DNA of 64,000 nt from GMQP-bins7 sp963776565 (GTDB lineage Bacteria; Actinomycetota; Thermoleophilia; Gaiellales; Gaiellaceae), in contig CAVZNF010000002.1 of the NCBI GenBank assembly GCA_963776565.1, positions 1 through 64,000 on the forward strand, given 5' to 3'. Both the position numbers and the translations under genes were made by a program. This document shows, piece after piece, positions 44,172 to 53,127 of this stretch. Position 1 is the stretch's first letter. Each line of letters opens with the position of its first letter. Below the pieces are notes generated by a model that was given only the letters and a program-made list of their open reading frames with translations, was not told where the DNA came from and searched no databases.

Positions 44172-45028
44172 CTAGAGGAAGGAGAACGACGCGTCAACGT
44201 TGTAGAAGCGTTGGGGCACCTCGATGCTGGCGACGTCACCTCCCGGACCGTTGTCGGGAAGCAGTCGGCCGACCCGCCGATGTTCACCTCGACGGCCTCG
44301 AAGTTCGGGAGGACTGCCTTGGGCTGCTTGGTCAGGGTAGTGAGACCGCCGGGGCCACTCGATCCGTCGGCGTACTCGCAGAAGAACGTGGCTGTATGCC
44401 GAGCGTCGGCGTACAGGTTCTCTAGATCAGGATGCGCGGGTAGAAGAGCGCCGTCCCACCGGGAGTGTCCGAAAGCGCCGCCGCCTTGACCGCAACGGAG
44501 CAGGGTGCCTGGGGAGCGTCACACGTGAAGCGGAACGCTCCTCCGGTCGTATCAACGACCGGCGACCCGAGCGCGATGGAGTACACGAACCGAACGTCGC
44601 AGTTGAGCCGCAGTTCGACATATAGACAGCGGCAACACCGTACTCCAGTGCCGGGGCGATGAACCTGCGGGCCTGGCGGGCCGGGTGGGCCTGGCGGGCC
44701 TGCGGGCCCTGCGGCCTCCTGACCTCCTCCGCCTTAGGTGGGCCTTGGGCACCTGACGGACCTGCTGGCCCTTGGGCACCCTGCGGACCGCGCCTGTCCC
44801 TCGGCCCTGGATGTTCCACGAGATCTTCAGTGCACCTTTGAGGCAAGCCAAGAAGTTCAGGTCGCCGGACGTGGCTCTATTGCCCTTCGTGAGTGGCTCA
44901 ACACACGCAGTGATGACGCCATTGTGGACGCCTGGCTGTGTTGACTGCTCGTGGCGCCAGCGATCGTGGTAACCGTGGCGAACAAGACGACTGCGGCGGC
45001 CGCCAGCAGCTTCGTCGAGCGTGACTTC
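44172..45028 (-). CDS. Secreted collagen-like protein (several frame breaks)
   Basis: About 285 codons. Signal peptide LLAAAAVVLFATVTTIAGA follows MKSRSTK; AAAGGAG precedes the ATG at 45028. An N-terminal domain contains GVITACVEPLTKGN and DLNFLACLKGALKISWNIQG. It leads into Gly-x-y triplets, GPQGAQGPAGPSGAQGPP, then AAGPAGPPGPPGPPGPQ in another frame. A C-terminal domain follows with AFRFTCDAPQAPCSVAV, ATFFCEYADGSSGPGG and VPQRFYNVDASFSFL. Breaks occur near 44950, 44715, 44440 and 44245. The triplet stretch is short (about 15 units), enough for a trimerising stalk. Function unknown, presumably cell surface. Confidence 0.8.
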
Positions 45029-45246
45029 ATGGGAGCTCCTTTCCGAATTCCCCAAGGGGGATGGATGTCCGCTCCTCGGATCTGGCTTCACGCAAGCGTC
45101 CCGCGCCGCGACCGACCGGCACATCGGCCAAATGGGCTATCGCGCATCCCCGAATGGGGTACGTGCTCAAGGACGTTGGCACATTCGAGGGCGCGCGCTC
45201 TCACGTGCAATGGGACAGTCTGCGGAGATCGCCTACAGTCCGCGGC

Positions 45247-45274
45247 TAGCTCGCCTGACGCTCCTCTCAGTGCT
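45247..45274 (+). repeat. 28-base repeat, copy 1 (left of LhgO-like gene)
   Basis: It begins GCTCGCCTGACGCTCC and ends TCAGTGCTCC. It recurs at 46626-46653 with one mismatch. The pair brackets the oxidoreductase gene at 45504. Confidence 0.6.
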
Positions 45275-45319
45275 CCCCTTGAGCCGCAGAAGCTGGCGAA
45301 GTGCAGGGCTGTCGGGGGT

Positions 45320-45380
45320 CAGGTGCGCCCATTCGACACCGCATAGCCAAGCGGAGTTGGCTCAGCTATGAGGGTCGGGT
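45320..45380 (+). repeat. Right copy of tRNA-Val 3'-end repeat (putative attachment site)
   Basis: It holds the same CAGGTGCGCCCAT 13-mer as the tRNA-Val 3' end and the same CTCAnCnATG-GGGTCGGGT block at the same 40-base offset as 38330-38390. It lies in a 475-base stretch (45029-45503) with no gene. Confidence 0.5.
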
Positions 45381-45503
45381 GTGCCACGTACGTCGCGAAC
45401 GCGCAGTTGGTGACACACCACACGTGCACACCCGGAACGGATGCCCGATGTAATTACGCCATGAGCACGGCGCGCGATCTCCTCATCGAGCGGAGCGTTC
45501 TGC

Positions 45504-46601
45504 GTGGACCGGGTTGACGCCGTCGTGATCGGCGCAGGAGTTGTGGGCCTCGCCGTCGCGCGCGCCTTGGCGAACGCTGGGCGCGACGTCGTGATCCTCG
45601 AGGCCGAGGATGCCATCGGTACGCATACGAGTTCGCGCAATTCGGAGGTCATCCACGCAGGGATCTACTACCCACTGGGCTCGCTCAAAGCGCGCGCCTG
45701 CGTGGAGGGTCGGGAGCGTCTGTACGCCTATTGCGCCGATCGCAAAGTGCCGCACCGGCGTTGCGGCAAGCTGATCGTCGCCACTGACGCCAAGCAACGT
45801 GGGGATCTGAAGAGCATCCGACGGAACGCGCATACCAATGGCGTCACCGATCTCGTGCCCTTAAGCCCGGCGCAAGCTCGGGCACTGGAACCAGAGGTGC
45901 ATTGCGTAGCCGCGCTGCACTCGCCCTCGACGGGGATCATCGACAGCCACGCCTTGATGCTCGCCTACCTGGGCGATGCCGAACGCGCGGGTGCGATGCT
46001 CGCCCTGAGATGCCCGCTCACGAAAGGCGTCGTGCGCGCCGGCGGCTTCGAGTTGCACGTCGCGAGCGCCGACCCGATCTTTGCCGCACAGGTGGTGAAC
46101 AGTGCAGGACTACGAGCGCCGAGCCTCGCACGGCGTATCGAAGGCTACCCCGCTGAGCTTGCGCCGCCCGAGCTCTACGCTAAAGGCAACTACTACTCGC
46201 TTGCCACACGCCGCCCTCCATTCTCGCGCCTCGTCTACCCGGTGCCCGAGCCGGGGGGCCTGGGTGTACACGTGACGCTCGACCTCGGTGGGCGCACACG
46301 CTTCGGCCCGGACGTGGAATGGGTCGACACGATCGACTATTCGGTGGATCCCAGACGCGCCGAGCGCTTCTATGCGGCGATCCGGCGCTACTGGCCGGGA
46401 CTGCCCGACGGCGCACTCGAGCCGGACTTCGCCGGCCTCCGTCCCAAGATCTCCGACAAGCATGCGCCAGCGGCAGACTTCCTCGTGCAGGGGCCGCGCG
46501 CCCACGGTGTGCCGGGCCTTGTGAACCTGTTCGGTATCGAATCGCCCGGGCTGACCGCCTCGCTGCCGCTCGCCGACGCGGTGCTCGGGCTACTAGTGTG
46601 A
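45504..46601 (+). CDS. FAD-dependent L-2-hydroxyglutarate oxidase-like protein
   Basis: 365 residues, intact. DAO-superfamily FAD motif VVIGAGVVGLAVARALANAG, then the LhgO-like SSRNSEVIHAGIYYPLGSLK and ARACVEGRERLYAYCADRKV. Further landmarks are LYAKGNYYSLATRRPPFSRL, YPVPEPGGLGVHVTLDLGGR (substrate-site region) and DFAGLRPKISDKHAPAADFL. The GTG at 45504 directly precedes MDRVDAVV-type sequence. Oxidation of a 2-hydroxyacid such as L-2-hydroxyglutarate is likely; LhgO itself is about 35 residues longer. It is bracketed by a 28-base repeat. Confidence 0.88.
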   Translation: MDRVDAVVIGAGVVGLAVARALANAGRDVVILEAEDAIGTHTSSRNSEVIHAGIYYPLGSLKARACVEGRERLYAYCADRKVPHRRCGKLIVATDAKQRGDLKSIRRNAHTNGVTDLVPLSPAQARALEPEVHCVAALHSPSTGIIDSHALMLAYLGDAERAGAMLALRCPLTKGVVRAGGFELHVASADPIFAAQVVNSAGLRAPSLARRIEGYPAELAPPELYAKGNYYSLATRRPPFSRLVYPVPEPGGLGVHVTLDLGGRTRFGPDVEWVDTIDYSVDPRRAERFYAAIRRYWPGLPDGALEPDFAGLRPKISDKHAPAADFLVQGPRAHGVPGLVNLFGIESPGLTASLPLADAVLGLLV

Positions 46602-46625
46602 CCTGGTTGCGTGCACTCGCACCCT

Positions 46626-46653
46626 GCTCGCCTGACGCTCCCCTCAGTGCTCC
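46626..46653 (+). repeat. 28-base repeat, copy 2 (right of LhgO-like gene)
   Basis: 27 of 28 bases match 45247-45274 in the same orientation. It lies 25 bases after the oxidoreductase stop in a 292-base gap (46602-46893) with no other feature. Confidence 0.6.
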
Positions 46654-46893
46654 AGTGCGGCGCGAAGCTCTCTCTGGACCGACCTCACCTCGTGGCGTCG
46701 CGCGCTTCCGCTGGCACGTTTCGGTGCTAGTGTGGATTTGTCTCGCCTAGACCCCTTGGCGAGCAATTCTTTCCGGCTCTTCCCTCAGTCGGCCGACCGT
46801 GTCTTGAGGGCTTCAGGAGCGTGTTTATCGGTAGCAGTCTGGCGATGAGCTGTTCCGTCAGACGATGACCGCTCCCGACTGAAGGAGGCTCAA

Positions 46894-47112
46894 TTGCTCG
46901 CTGCTTCATTGATGTGGTGGTTTGGCTCGATCGTGTTTGTCGCGATCTGGGTGATGATCGCCTTTTGGCCCGCCCGCGTCGCTGCCCGTAAGGGACACAG
47001 CTTCTTCCTCTACTTCGTCTTCAGCCTGGTCTTCTTCCCGGCCGCCCTGATCGTCGCCTATCTGGTCGCGGATCGCCGACAACCCGGACCGAGCGCGGCA
47101 GCGCCAGTCTGA
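46894..47112 (+). CDS. Small two-helix membrane protein
   Basis: 72 residues. The TTG at 46894 follows GAAGGAGG. The two hydrophobic helices are about 5-27 (WFGSIVFVAIWVMIAFW) and 38-58 (FFLYFVFSLVFFPAALIVAY), joined by ARVAARKGHS, a positively charged loop. The tail ends DRRQPGPSAAAPV. The RKGxSF loop is like small envelope proteins of actinobacteria without known function. It is followed after 80 bases by a CMD-fold gene. Confidence 0.72.
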   Translation: MLAASLMWWFGSIVFVAIWVMIAFWPARVAARKGHSFFLYFVFSLVFFPAALIVAYLVADRRQPGPSAAAPV

Positions 47113-47192
47113 GCTGGGCGAGAACCACTCGCATGAAACTCGCCTAAAAGGGCGTACCCGCAGTCACACCAAGCAAGCAAAGGAGCAATGAC

Positions 47193-47522
47193 ATGTCAGA
47201 ACTCACAACACAGACGCCCGTTCTCGACCTACTCGCGAGCATGACCGCGGACTCGATCGAGGCGTCGAGCCTCGACGCGGAGACCCTAATGCTCGTGCGC
47301 ATCGCTGCACTTGTCGCGGTCGATGCCCCGCCGATCTCGTATGCCCTGAACCTAGAGGCCGCGAGCGCCCTGGACATCGACCCCGACCAAGTGCGTGGCG
47401 TTCTGGCCGCGATCGCTCCGATTGTCGGCACCGCTCGTATCGCCTCAGCAACTGGAAACATCGTTGAAGCTCTCTCAGTCGCCATCGAGACCGCGGAACT
47501 CGACGAGGGAAGCAAGAACTAG
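47193..47522 (+). CDS. Cysteine-free carboxymuconolactone decarboxylase-like protein
   Basis: 109 residues, intact, with an AAAGGAG site before the ATG. All-helical AhpD/CMD-like sequence (DAETLMLVRIAALVAVDAPP, IDPDQVRGVLAAIAPIVGTA, SATGNIVEALSVAIETAE). It has no Cys and none of the AhpD CxxC-His proton relay, so the peroxidase-type chemistry is excluded. It is a recognisable actinobacterial family often annotated only as CMD-domain. It is not part of the pca pathway here. Confidence 0.8.
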   Translation: MSELTTQTPVLDLLASMTADSIEASSLDAETLMLVRIAALVAVDAPPISYALNLEAASALDIDPDQVRGVLAAIAPIVGTARIASATGNIVEALSVAIETAELDEGSKN

Positions 47523-47718
47523 CAAGCACATTCGCTCGGCCCGTCCTGCTCTGGGACGGGCCGAGCAGCCCTGTCACGTTCGTCCGCGTGCATGCTCCCG
47601 CCCCGCCTTCGATCCGCAGGTAGCTCGCGGGCCACGTCTATTGAGCCGGCAGCCCCGCCATGCGATGACTAACTACCTGCGCTCAATCGGCTGCCGCGAT
47701 AAGCAGCTTCAGCCCCAA

Positions 47719-47895
47719 TCAGTACCTGGTCTTCGGAGACATGAAGGCGCCGAAGATCCAGAGGAGGGGGAGAAAGATTCCGAGGATGAATAGGAGAACA
47801 TGGCCGTTTCGTAGGGTCATGACTCCCGCCGAGATCAGCAGGAGTGCGTACAGGATGCCCCCGCCCCACCAGAACCAAGCAAGTGCCAAAGGCAT
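47719..47895 (-). CDS. 58-residue membrane protein
   Basis: Too short for a default ORF caller but well supported. The ATG at 47895 is preceded by AAGGAGGGG; the protein begins MPLALAWFWWGGGILYALLL, continues with ISAGVMTLRNGHVLLFILG and ends MSPKTRY before TGA at 47719. Two helices with a short RNGH loop. The pattern VLLFILGIFLPLLWIFGA recalls small actinobacterial proteins with a C-terminal hydrophobic SHOCT-less tail. The function is unknown. Confidence 0.75.
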   Translation of the reverse strand: MPLALAWFWWGGGILYALLLISAGVMTLRNGHVLLFILGIFLPLLWIFGAFMSPKTRY

Positions 47896-48032
47896 GAAAC
47901 CCCTCCTTGTTCGAAATAGCTAGCAGCGACAACCGACTCACGCGCCGATCAACTGACGTTAGAGAAATCTGTCGGGACTCGCGAGACTCGCGGTGACCTC
48001 CGCGAAGTCCGTGGCCGAAAGACTCGCTGTCG

Positions 48033-49185
48033 CTAACGGTCCTGCGGTGCTTCCCGCAACGCGACGCTTCGAACAACCTCGATGCCGGCGACGATGAGGC
48101 CGACTAGCACGAGCGCCGACAACCAGCCGCGGGCGATGGCCGGAGCGACGAGTGCGAGCACGAGCAGAGCGCCGGCCGCAAAGGCGTAGGTCGTGACGCG
48201 GTTCTCCAAGACGGGGCGCGCCGCACGGCGCGCATCTGCCGCACGACGAGTCTCGCCGACGAACCAGACTCCGACGAGCGTGACGATGCCGAGGATGATC
48301 CAGACCCAGGCGCGGTCGGCGAGGGTCTGCGTGAGGATGCTCCACGCCTCGTGGCCCGGCAGGCTTGACCGCGTCGTCCTTCACGAGCTTGTCGACGAAG
48401 TAGTCGCCGGCGAAGCGGCGGACAGCCAGCATCAGCAGCCCTACGACGAGCACGCCGATCGCGATGGCCCGTAGCTCGAGCCTGCGGCGCCCCTTCGCCA
48501 GCCACACGGCGAGCGCGGCGAGCGCGAGAGCGACGATCCACATCCAGTCGGCGACGGCGCGCAGCACCTTCGTCGCTTTCTGCGCCGTGTCGAGCTGGCT
48601 CTTCTGCATGATCACGACCTTGCCCGAGGACTCGGGGAGCTTCTCGGCGATCTTGCCGATCACCGCCACCTGGTCTCCGATCTGGATCACGAGCGGGCGC
48701 AGGTCGAGGACGACCGCGCCGCCTTCTGTCTGGATGAAGGTCGTGTCGTTGTCGAGCAGGCGAACGAGTTGTCGCTGGGCGCGGGTCGAGACCTCCACCC
48801 ACACGGTCTGCACGCGCGGGCGCTCGAGCGCGGCATTGGCTGCATCGTCGGCGCCCGACTGCGCGACACCCGCCAACACCGGAGCGAGCCCCTTCAGGTC
48901 AGGGGGCAGGCGCTCGGCGATCGCCGCTTCCGCGTCGACGTTCGCGAACAGCGTGTCCACCGACTTGGCCGCGACCTGCGTGCGGATCTCGGGGTTTTCG
49001 ATCATCTGGCGCGAGATCGACTCGAAGCCCTGCTCGTCGAGAGCGGTGTGCTCGACGTAGAAGGCGACCATCCCCACGAGCGCGAGCAGGATCGCCACGA
49101 CGGTCAGCACGCGTGCGGCGATGATCCGCACGCGAGACGGGCCTTTGGGTTCCGCGGCTTGTTCAGCTTCGGTCATCGCGCTCAC
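48033..49185 (-). CDS. Integral membrane protein, unknown function (one break)
   Basis: About 384 codons. N-terminal helix (ARVLTVVAILLALVGMVAFY), then a large extracytoplasmic region with ISRQMIENPEIRTQVAAKSV and LPESSGKVVIMQKSQLDTAQ. At least three C-terminal helices follow (WMWIVALALAALAVWLA, AIGVLVVGLLMLAV, then WVWIILGIVTLVGVWFVGE and AFAAGALLVLALLAP). The last part is in another frame after about 48345; the stop is TAG at 48033. The family is common in actinobacteria and has no role I can name. GTG 49185 or ATG 49176 are possible starts. Confidence 0.78.
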
Positions 49186-49324
49186 CGTCTTTCCACGATC
49201 TGAGTTGCCTCAGTGGACCAGTCCTGCGCCCGTGCCCGGACCCTACTAGACGTCTGTCTTGCGAGCGTGGAGACAGCGCTCCTTGCCGCGAGCGCCCGAT
49301 CGCCGAGCGGGTAGCGTCATATCC

Positions 49325-50529
49325 GTGAAGGTAACGGCCGACGCCGCGCGGCGCTTCCTCGTGGCACGGCAGTTCCTGGCGCCTGCGCGATCCCTCGAGG
49401 GTGGCCCGGACGCGGTGCTCGAGGTCTTCCGCACATTCGGGTCGATCCAGTTCGACCCGATCGCGGTCGCCGGCCGCAACCACGACCTCGTGCTCCACGC
49501 GCGCGTCGCCGGCTACGAGCCCGCCTGGTGCGACGTGCTCTACGAACGCCGTGAGATCTTCGAGGCGACCAACAAGGCGATGTCGTTCGTCCCGACGAGC
49601 GAGTTCCCCTGGTTTCGTCATGCCATGGGCCGCAAGGGGCCCAAGTTCCACTCCCAGGCGCTCGCCGACAACGCCGCGGTGGCCGAGCGCGTCCTCGAAC
49701 GCATCCGGGCGGACGGTCCGCTGTCCTCGGCCGACTTCGAGCGGGAGAGCGGCCCGACGAAGAACTGGTTCGGAATGCCGGAGAACGCTGTGCGCGCCGT
49801 GCTCGAGGCGTACACCGTCACGGGCGTGATCGGCCTCTCGCGCCGCGACGGCAACGTTCGGTACTACGACCTCCTCGAACGGCTGCTTCCGGCCGAGGTG
49901 CTCGCGCACGAAGTGCCGGAGCGAGAACAGCTCCGGCACAAGCTCCTGTCCCGGTACCGCGCCCACGGGCTCCTCGGCCCCGGCGGCGGCGGCGGTACGT
50001 TCGCCCGTATCGCCGATCCGCCGGTGCGCAACGAACTGCGCAACGAACTGGTCGAGAACGGAGAGCTCGTCCCCGTCGAGGTCGAGGGCATGCGCGGCAA
50101 GCGCTTCGTCCTCGCCGAGGAGCTCGCGCTGCTCGAGGCATCGCCGGAGCCACCACCCTCCGTCGCGTTCATCGCCCCATTCGACCCGCTGCTCTGGGAC
50201 ACCGCCCTCCTCGCGAACCTGTTCGCCTTCGAGTACGTGTGGGAGGGCTTCTTCCCGCCCGCGAAGCGCCGTTGGGGCTACTACGTGCTCCCGATCGTCT
50301 TCGGCGACCGCTTCGTCGGCCGGATCGAACCGCGGATCGACGTGGCCGAGCCTGCGTGGAGGTGCTCGACGTCTGGTGGGAGGACGGCTTCGCGCCGCGC
50401 CGAGCCGACGGGTTCGTCGACGCCATGCGCGCCGCGCTCGACGCGTACCTCCGCTTCGCGTGCGCGAGCACGATCGAGTGGCCGTCACACCTTGGAGCGG
50501 AGAAACGACTCTTCCCAGCTCGGGCGTAG
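49325..50529 (+). CDS. YcaQ/AlkZ-like winged-helix DNA glycosylase family protein (one break)
   Basis: About 400 residues, HTH_42 superfamily. The N-terminal ARRFLVARQFLAPARSLEGG and FGSIQFDPIAVAGRNHDLVL carry the Q-x-D motif that replaces QxQ in interstrand-crosslink glycosylases. Tandem winged helices follow (SSADFERESGPTKNWFGMPE, GVIGLSRRDGNVRYYDLLE), then the C-terminal barrel with FIAPFDPLLWDTALLANLF and YYVLPIVFGDRFVGRIEPRI. The break is near 50357. The GTG at 49325 was selected as the first in-frame start before KVTADAARRF. The likely role is unhooking DNA crosslinks. Confidence 0.85.
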
Positions 50530-50570
50530 GTGTCGAGGCAACTACCCGCGACGTCCGGCCCGGACGATTC

Positions 50571-51605
50571 CTACCGCGGGAAGAGGCGCGCCGCCGTCGC
50601 CTTGAACGACGCGACGGCGACGACACCGGGCCGCAGATCGAGCCGCTCCGCCGACGCGGCCGTGATCTCCGCGACGATCGGTCCGACACGGATACGCGTG
50701 CGGTTGCCCATCGGAGCGACGGAGACGACCGCCGCGCTCACGTGGTTCATGCGGGAGTCATCGGGGACGTGCGCTCCGAGCGAGACGTCCCACGGATAGA
50801 CGGCGACGTTGACCGGGCCAGTCCCGCCGTCGGCGCTCCACAGCGAGAGCCCGTCGTCGAGTGCGACATGGCTCAGGCCGTCTCGGGACTCGATCACGCG
50901 TCCGGGGAGAACGGTCGCGCCGCTGAAACTCGCCACGAACGCGTCGCGCGGCACCGCGACGAGCTCGGTGGGCGTGTCGAGCTGCAGGATCGTGCCGTCC
51001 GAGATGACGCCGACGCGGTGCGCAAGCGTCGCGGCGTCCTCGAAGTCGTGGGTGACGAGGATCGTCGGCAGCCCAAGGCCGTCGAGGAGCTCGCGGAGCT
51101 CGGCGCGGACGCCCGCACGAGTGTGCGCGTCGAGCGCCGAGAGCGGCTCGTCGAGCAGAAGGACGGCGGGATCGCGCGCGACCGCGCGAGCGAGCGCGAC
51201 CCGCTGGCGCTCCCCGCCCGAGAGCTCGTGGATGCGCGCCTGCGCGAGATCGGCGATCCGAAAGCGGTCGAGGAGCGGCGCGACGTCGTCACGGCGCCGA
51301 GCGCCGAACCGGACGTTGTGGGCGACGTCGAGATGCGGAAAGAGCGCGTACTCCTGGAAGAGGTAGCCGACCCGGCGATGTTCCGGCGCGACGTCGATCC
51401 CGCGATGCGTGTCCAGGAGAACGAGATCGTCGAGTGCGACGGCGCCTTCAGCGGGCCGAAGCAGTCCTGCAACGACGCGCAGCACCGTCGTCTTCCCCGC
51501 GCCTGACGGCCCGACGAGCGCGACCGTCTCGCCGCGCTCGACCGTCAGGTCGGCCGACGCGCGAAAGCTGCGAAGAGGGTGAGTGAAGCTGAGCCGGAGC
51601 GCCAT
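50571..51605 (-). CDS. modC: Molybdate ABC transporter ATP-binding protein ModC
   Basis: 344 residues, intact. Walker A LVGPSGAGKTTVLRVVAGL, Q-loop VGYLFQEYALFPHLDVAHNV, signature LSGGERQRVALARAVARDP, Walker B VLLLDEPLSALDAHTRAGVR and ILVTHDFEDAATLAHRV. The C-terminal residues 225-344 resemble paired TOBE/mop-like folds (VNVAVYPWDVSLGAHVPDD, NRTRIRVGPIVAEITAASAE) as in ModC and CysA. The neighbouring modA and mop decide for molybdate over sulfate. The ATG at 51605 lies inside modB. Confidence 0.9.
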   Translation of the reverse strand: MALRLSFTHPLRSFRASADLTVERGETVALVGPSGAGKTTVLRVVAGLLRPAEGAVALDDLVLLDTHRGIDVAPEHRRVGYLFQEYALFPHLDVAHNVRFGARRRDDVAPLLDRFRIADLAQARIHELSGGERQRVALARAVARDPAVLLLDEPLSALDAHTRAGVRAELRELLDGLGLPTILVTHDFEDAATLAHRVGVISDGTILQLDTPTELVAVPRDAFVASFSGATVLPGRVIESRDGLSHVALDDGLSLWSADGGTGPVNVAVYPWDVSLGAHVPDDSRMNHVSAAVVSVAPMGNRTRIRVGPIVAEITAASAERLDLRPGVVAVASFKATAARLFPR

Positions 51606-52453
51606 CGGGTTACGAGCTTGACGGAGAGGAGGACCACGGCGGAGAGGACGATGAGCAATGCGCTGATCGCAAGAGCGACATCGAAGTCGATGTCGAACTG
51701 CTCGTAGATCGCGAGCGAGAGCGTCTGCGTGACGCCTTGAAGGGAGCCGGCGAACATGATCGTCGCGCCGAACTCCCCGAGCCCGCGGGCAAAGGCAAGA
51801 GCCGCACCGGCGCCGAGGCCGCCGCGAGCAAGAGGAAGCATCACGCGCATGAACACGCGGCCGGGCCGGGCGCCGAGCGTCCTCGCCGCTGCCGGGAGCG
51901 TCGGATCGACGACCTCGAACGACGCGATCGCCGTCCGGAAGTAGAAGGGGCTCGCGACGAAGGTCACGGCGAGCACGACCGCGACCTTCGTGAACGCGAT
52001 GTCGATTCCGAGCGCGTCGAACGTTCCGCCGAGCAGTCCGGCACGGCCGAACGCGACGAGGAGCCCGATTCCGGCGACCGCGGGCGGCAGCACGAGAGGA
52101 AGCTCGACCAGCGTCACGAGGGCGTCGCGAAGCGCTCCCTTCCGGGTCGAGATCCAGTATGCGGCCGGCGTTCCGAAGAGGATGATCGCGAGCATCGAGA
52201 TCGTGATGGTCTCGCCGGTCACCCGTAGCGCGTCCTGTGCCGCATCCGAACCGAGCGCCGAGACGAGCTCGCTCGGGGGCACGCGGAGAAAGACGGCGAC
52301 GATGGGAAGGAGCAGGAAAAGGAGGGCGACGCTCGTGGCCAGAACGAGCGTCGCCCGGAACAGGCCGTCTAGGACTTGGCCTTGGGCAGCGGGAGGAAGC
52401 CGTACGCCTTCAGCGCTGCCTGACCCTTCGCCGAGAGCAGTGTCTTGATCCAT
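51545..52453 (-). CDS. modB: Molybdate ABC transporter permease ModB
   Basis: Six membrane helices (LATSVALLFLLLPIVAVFL, ISMLAIILFGTPAAYWIS, LPLVLPPAVAGIGLLVAF, KVAVVLAVTFVASPFYFRTA, and two more) with the permease loop ARGLGEFGATIMFAGSLQGV, the EAA-type motif. The start is unclear. ATG 52453 (MDQDTALGEG) overlaps modA by 85 bases, whereas the conserved protein begins about 30 codons later without a good start. At the 3' end it overlaps modC by 61 bases, more than usual, so an indel near each end is possible. Confidence 0.86.
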   Translation of the reverse strand: MDQDTALGEGSGSAEGVRLPPAAQGQVLDGLFRATLVLATSVALLFLLLPIVAVFLRVPPSELVSALGSDAAQDALRVTGETITISMLAIILFGTPAAYWISTRKGALRDALVTLVELPLVLPPAVAGIGLLVAFGRAGLLGGTFDALGIDIAFTKVAVVLAVTFVASPFYFRTAIASFEVVDPTLPAAARTLGARPGRVFMRVMLPLARGGLGAGAALAFARGLGEFGATIMFAGSLQGVTQTLSLAIYEQFDIDFDVALAISALLIVLSAVVLLSVKLVTRWRSGSASLTLFAAFARRPT

Positions 52454-53118
52454 GCCTGAGCAACCGCCTTCTTCTTCGATTTGGACACGACAGCGATCTC
52501 GTAGCGCACGCGCGGCTGCGCCCATGCCGGGATCCGGATGACCGTGACCTGGTCGTTCACGGCACGCGCGTCCGTGACGTACACGAAGCCCGCGTCTGCC
52601 TGCCCGAGTGCGACCTTGCCCGTGACCGCGCGGACGTCAGTCTCCTGGCTCACGACCTTGGACAGGACCGATGTCAGCGCCATCTTGCGCAGCACGGTGC
52701 GGGTGTACGCACCGACCGGAACGGCCGCACTGGCGACGACCAGCTTCACCGGCTTGCGCTTGAGGTCGTATACGGAATGGAGGTCCGCCGGGTTCGACTT
52801 CGGAACGATCAAGGCGAGCCGATTCGAGGTGAACGTGACGGGCTTGTCGACGAGTCCCTGCCCGAAGAGGCGCTGGGTGTTGAGCGGCGCAGCCGACGCG
52901 AAGATGTCCGCGGGCGCGCCGTTGCGAATCTGCGTCTCGAGGGTGTTGGAACCGGCGAAGCTGTACTTCTGAGCCGGATCGAGCGCCCGGAAGACATCCG
53001 TCAGCGACGCTGCGGCGTAGATCGTCAGCGGCTCGGTCTGTGTGCGTGCGGTTCCTGCGAAGGCCGACGCCACCAGCACGACGATGGTGAGGATCGCGAG
53101 TGCGATGCGGTGTCTCAT
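52369..53118 (-). CDS. modA: Molybdate-binding periplasmic protein ModA
   Basis: 249 residues, intact. Signal peptide ALAILTIVVLVASAFAGTA, then LTIYAAASLTDVFRALDPAQ with the oxyanion-binding Ser of ModA. Further landmarks are YSFAGSNTLETQIRNGAPAD (second binding Ser), IFASAAPLNTQRLFGQGLVD, VASAAVPVGAYTRTVLRKM and VTGKVALGQADAGFVYVTDA with the conserved Tyr. It is nine bases downstream of the ferritin-like gene. Confidence 0.93.
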   Translation of the reverse strand: MRHRIALAILTIVVLVASAFAGTARTQTEPLTIYAAASLTDVFRALDPAQKYSFAGSNTLETQIRNGAPADIFASAAPLNTQRLFGQGLVDKPVTFTSNRLALIVPKSNPADLHSVYDLKRKPVKLVVASAAVPVGAYTRTVLRKMALTSVLSKVVSQETDVRAVTGKVALGQADAGFVYVTDARAVNDQVTVIRIPAWAQPRVRYEIAVVSKSKKKAVAQAWIKTLLSAKGQAALKAYGFLPLPKAKS

Positions 53119-53127
53119 GTCGTCCTC

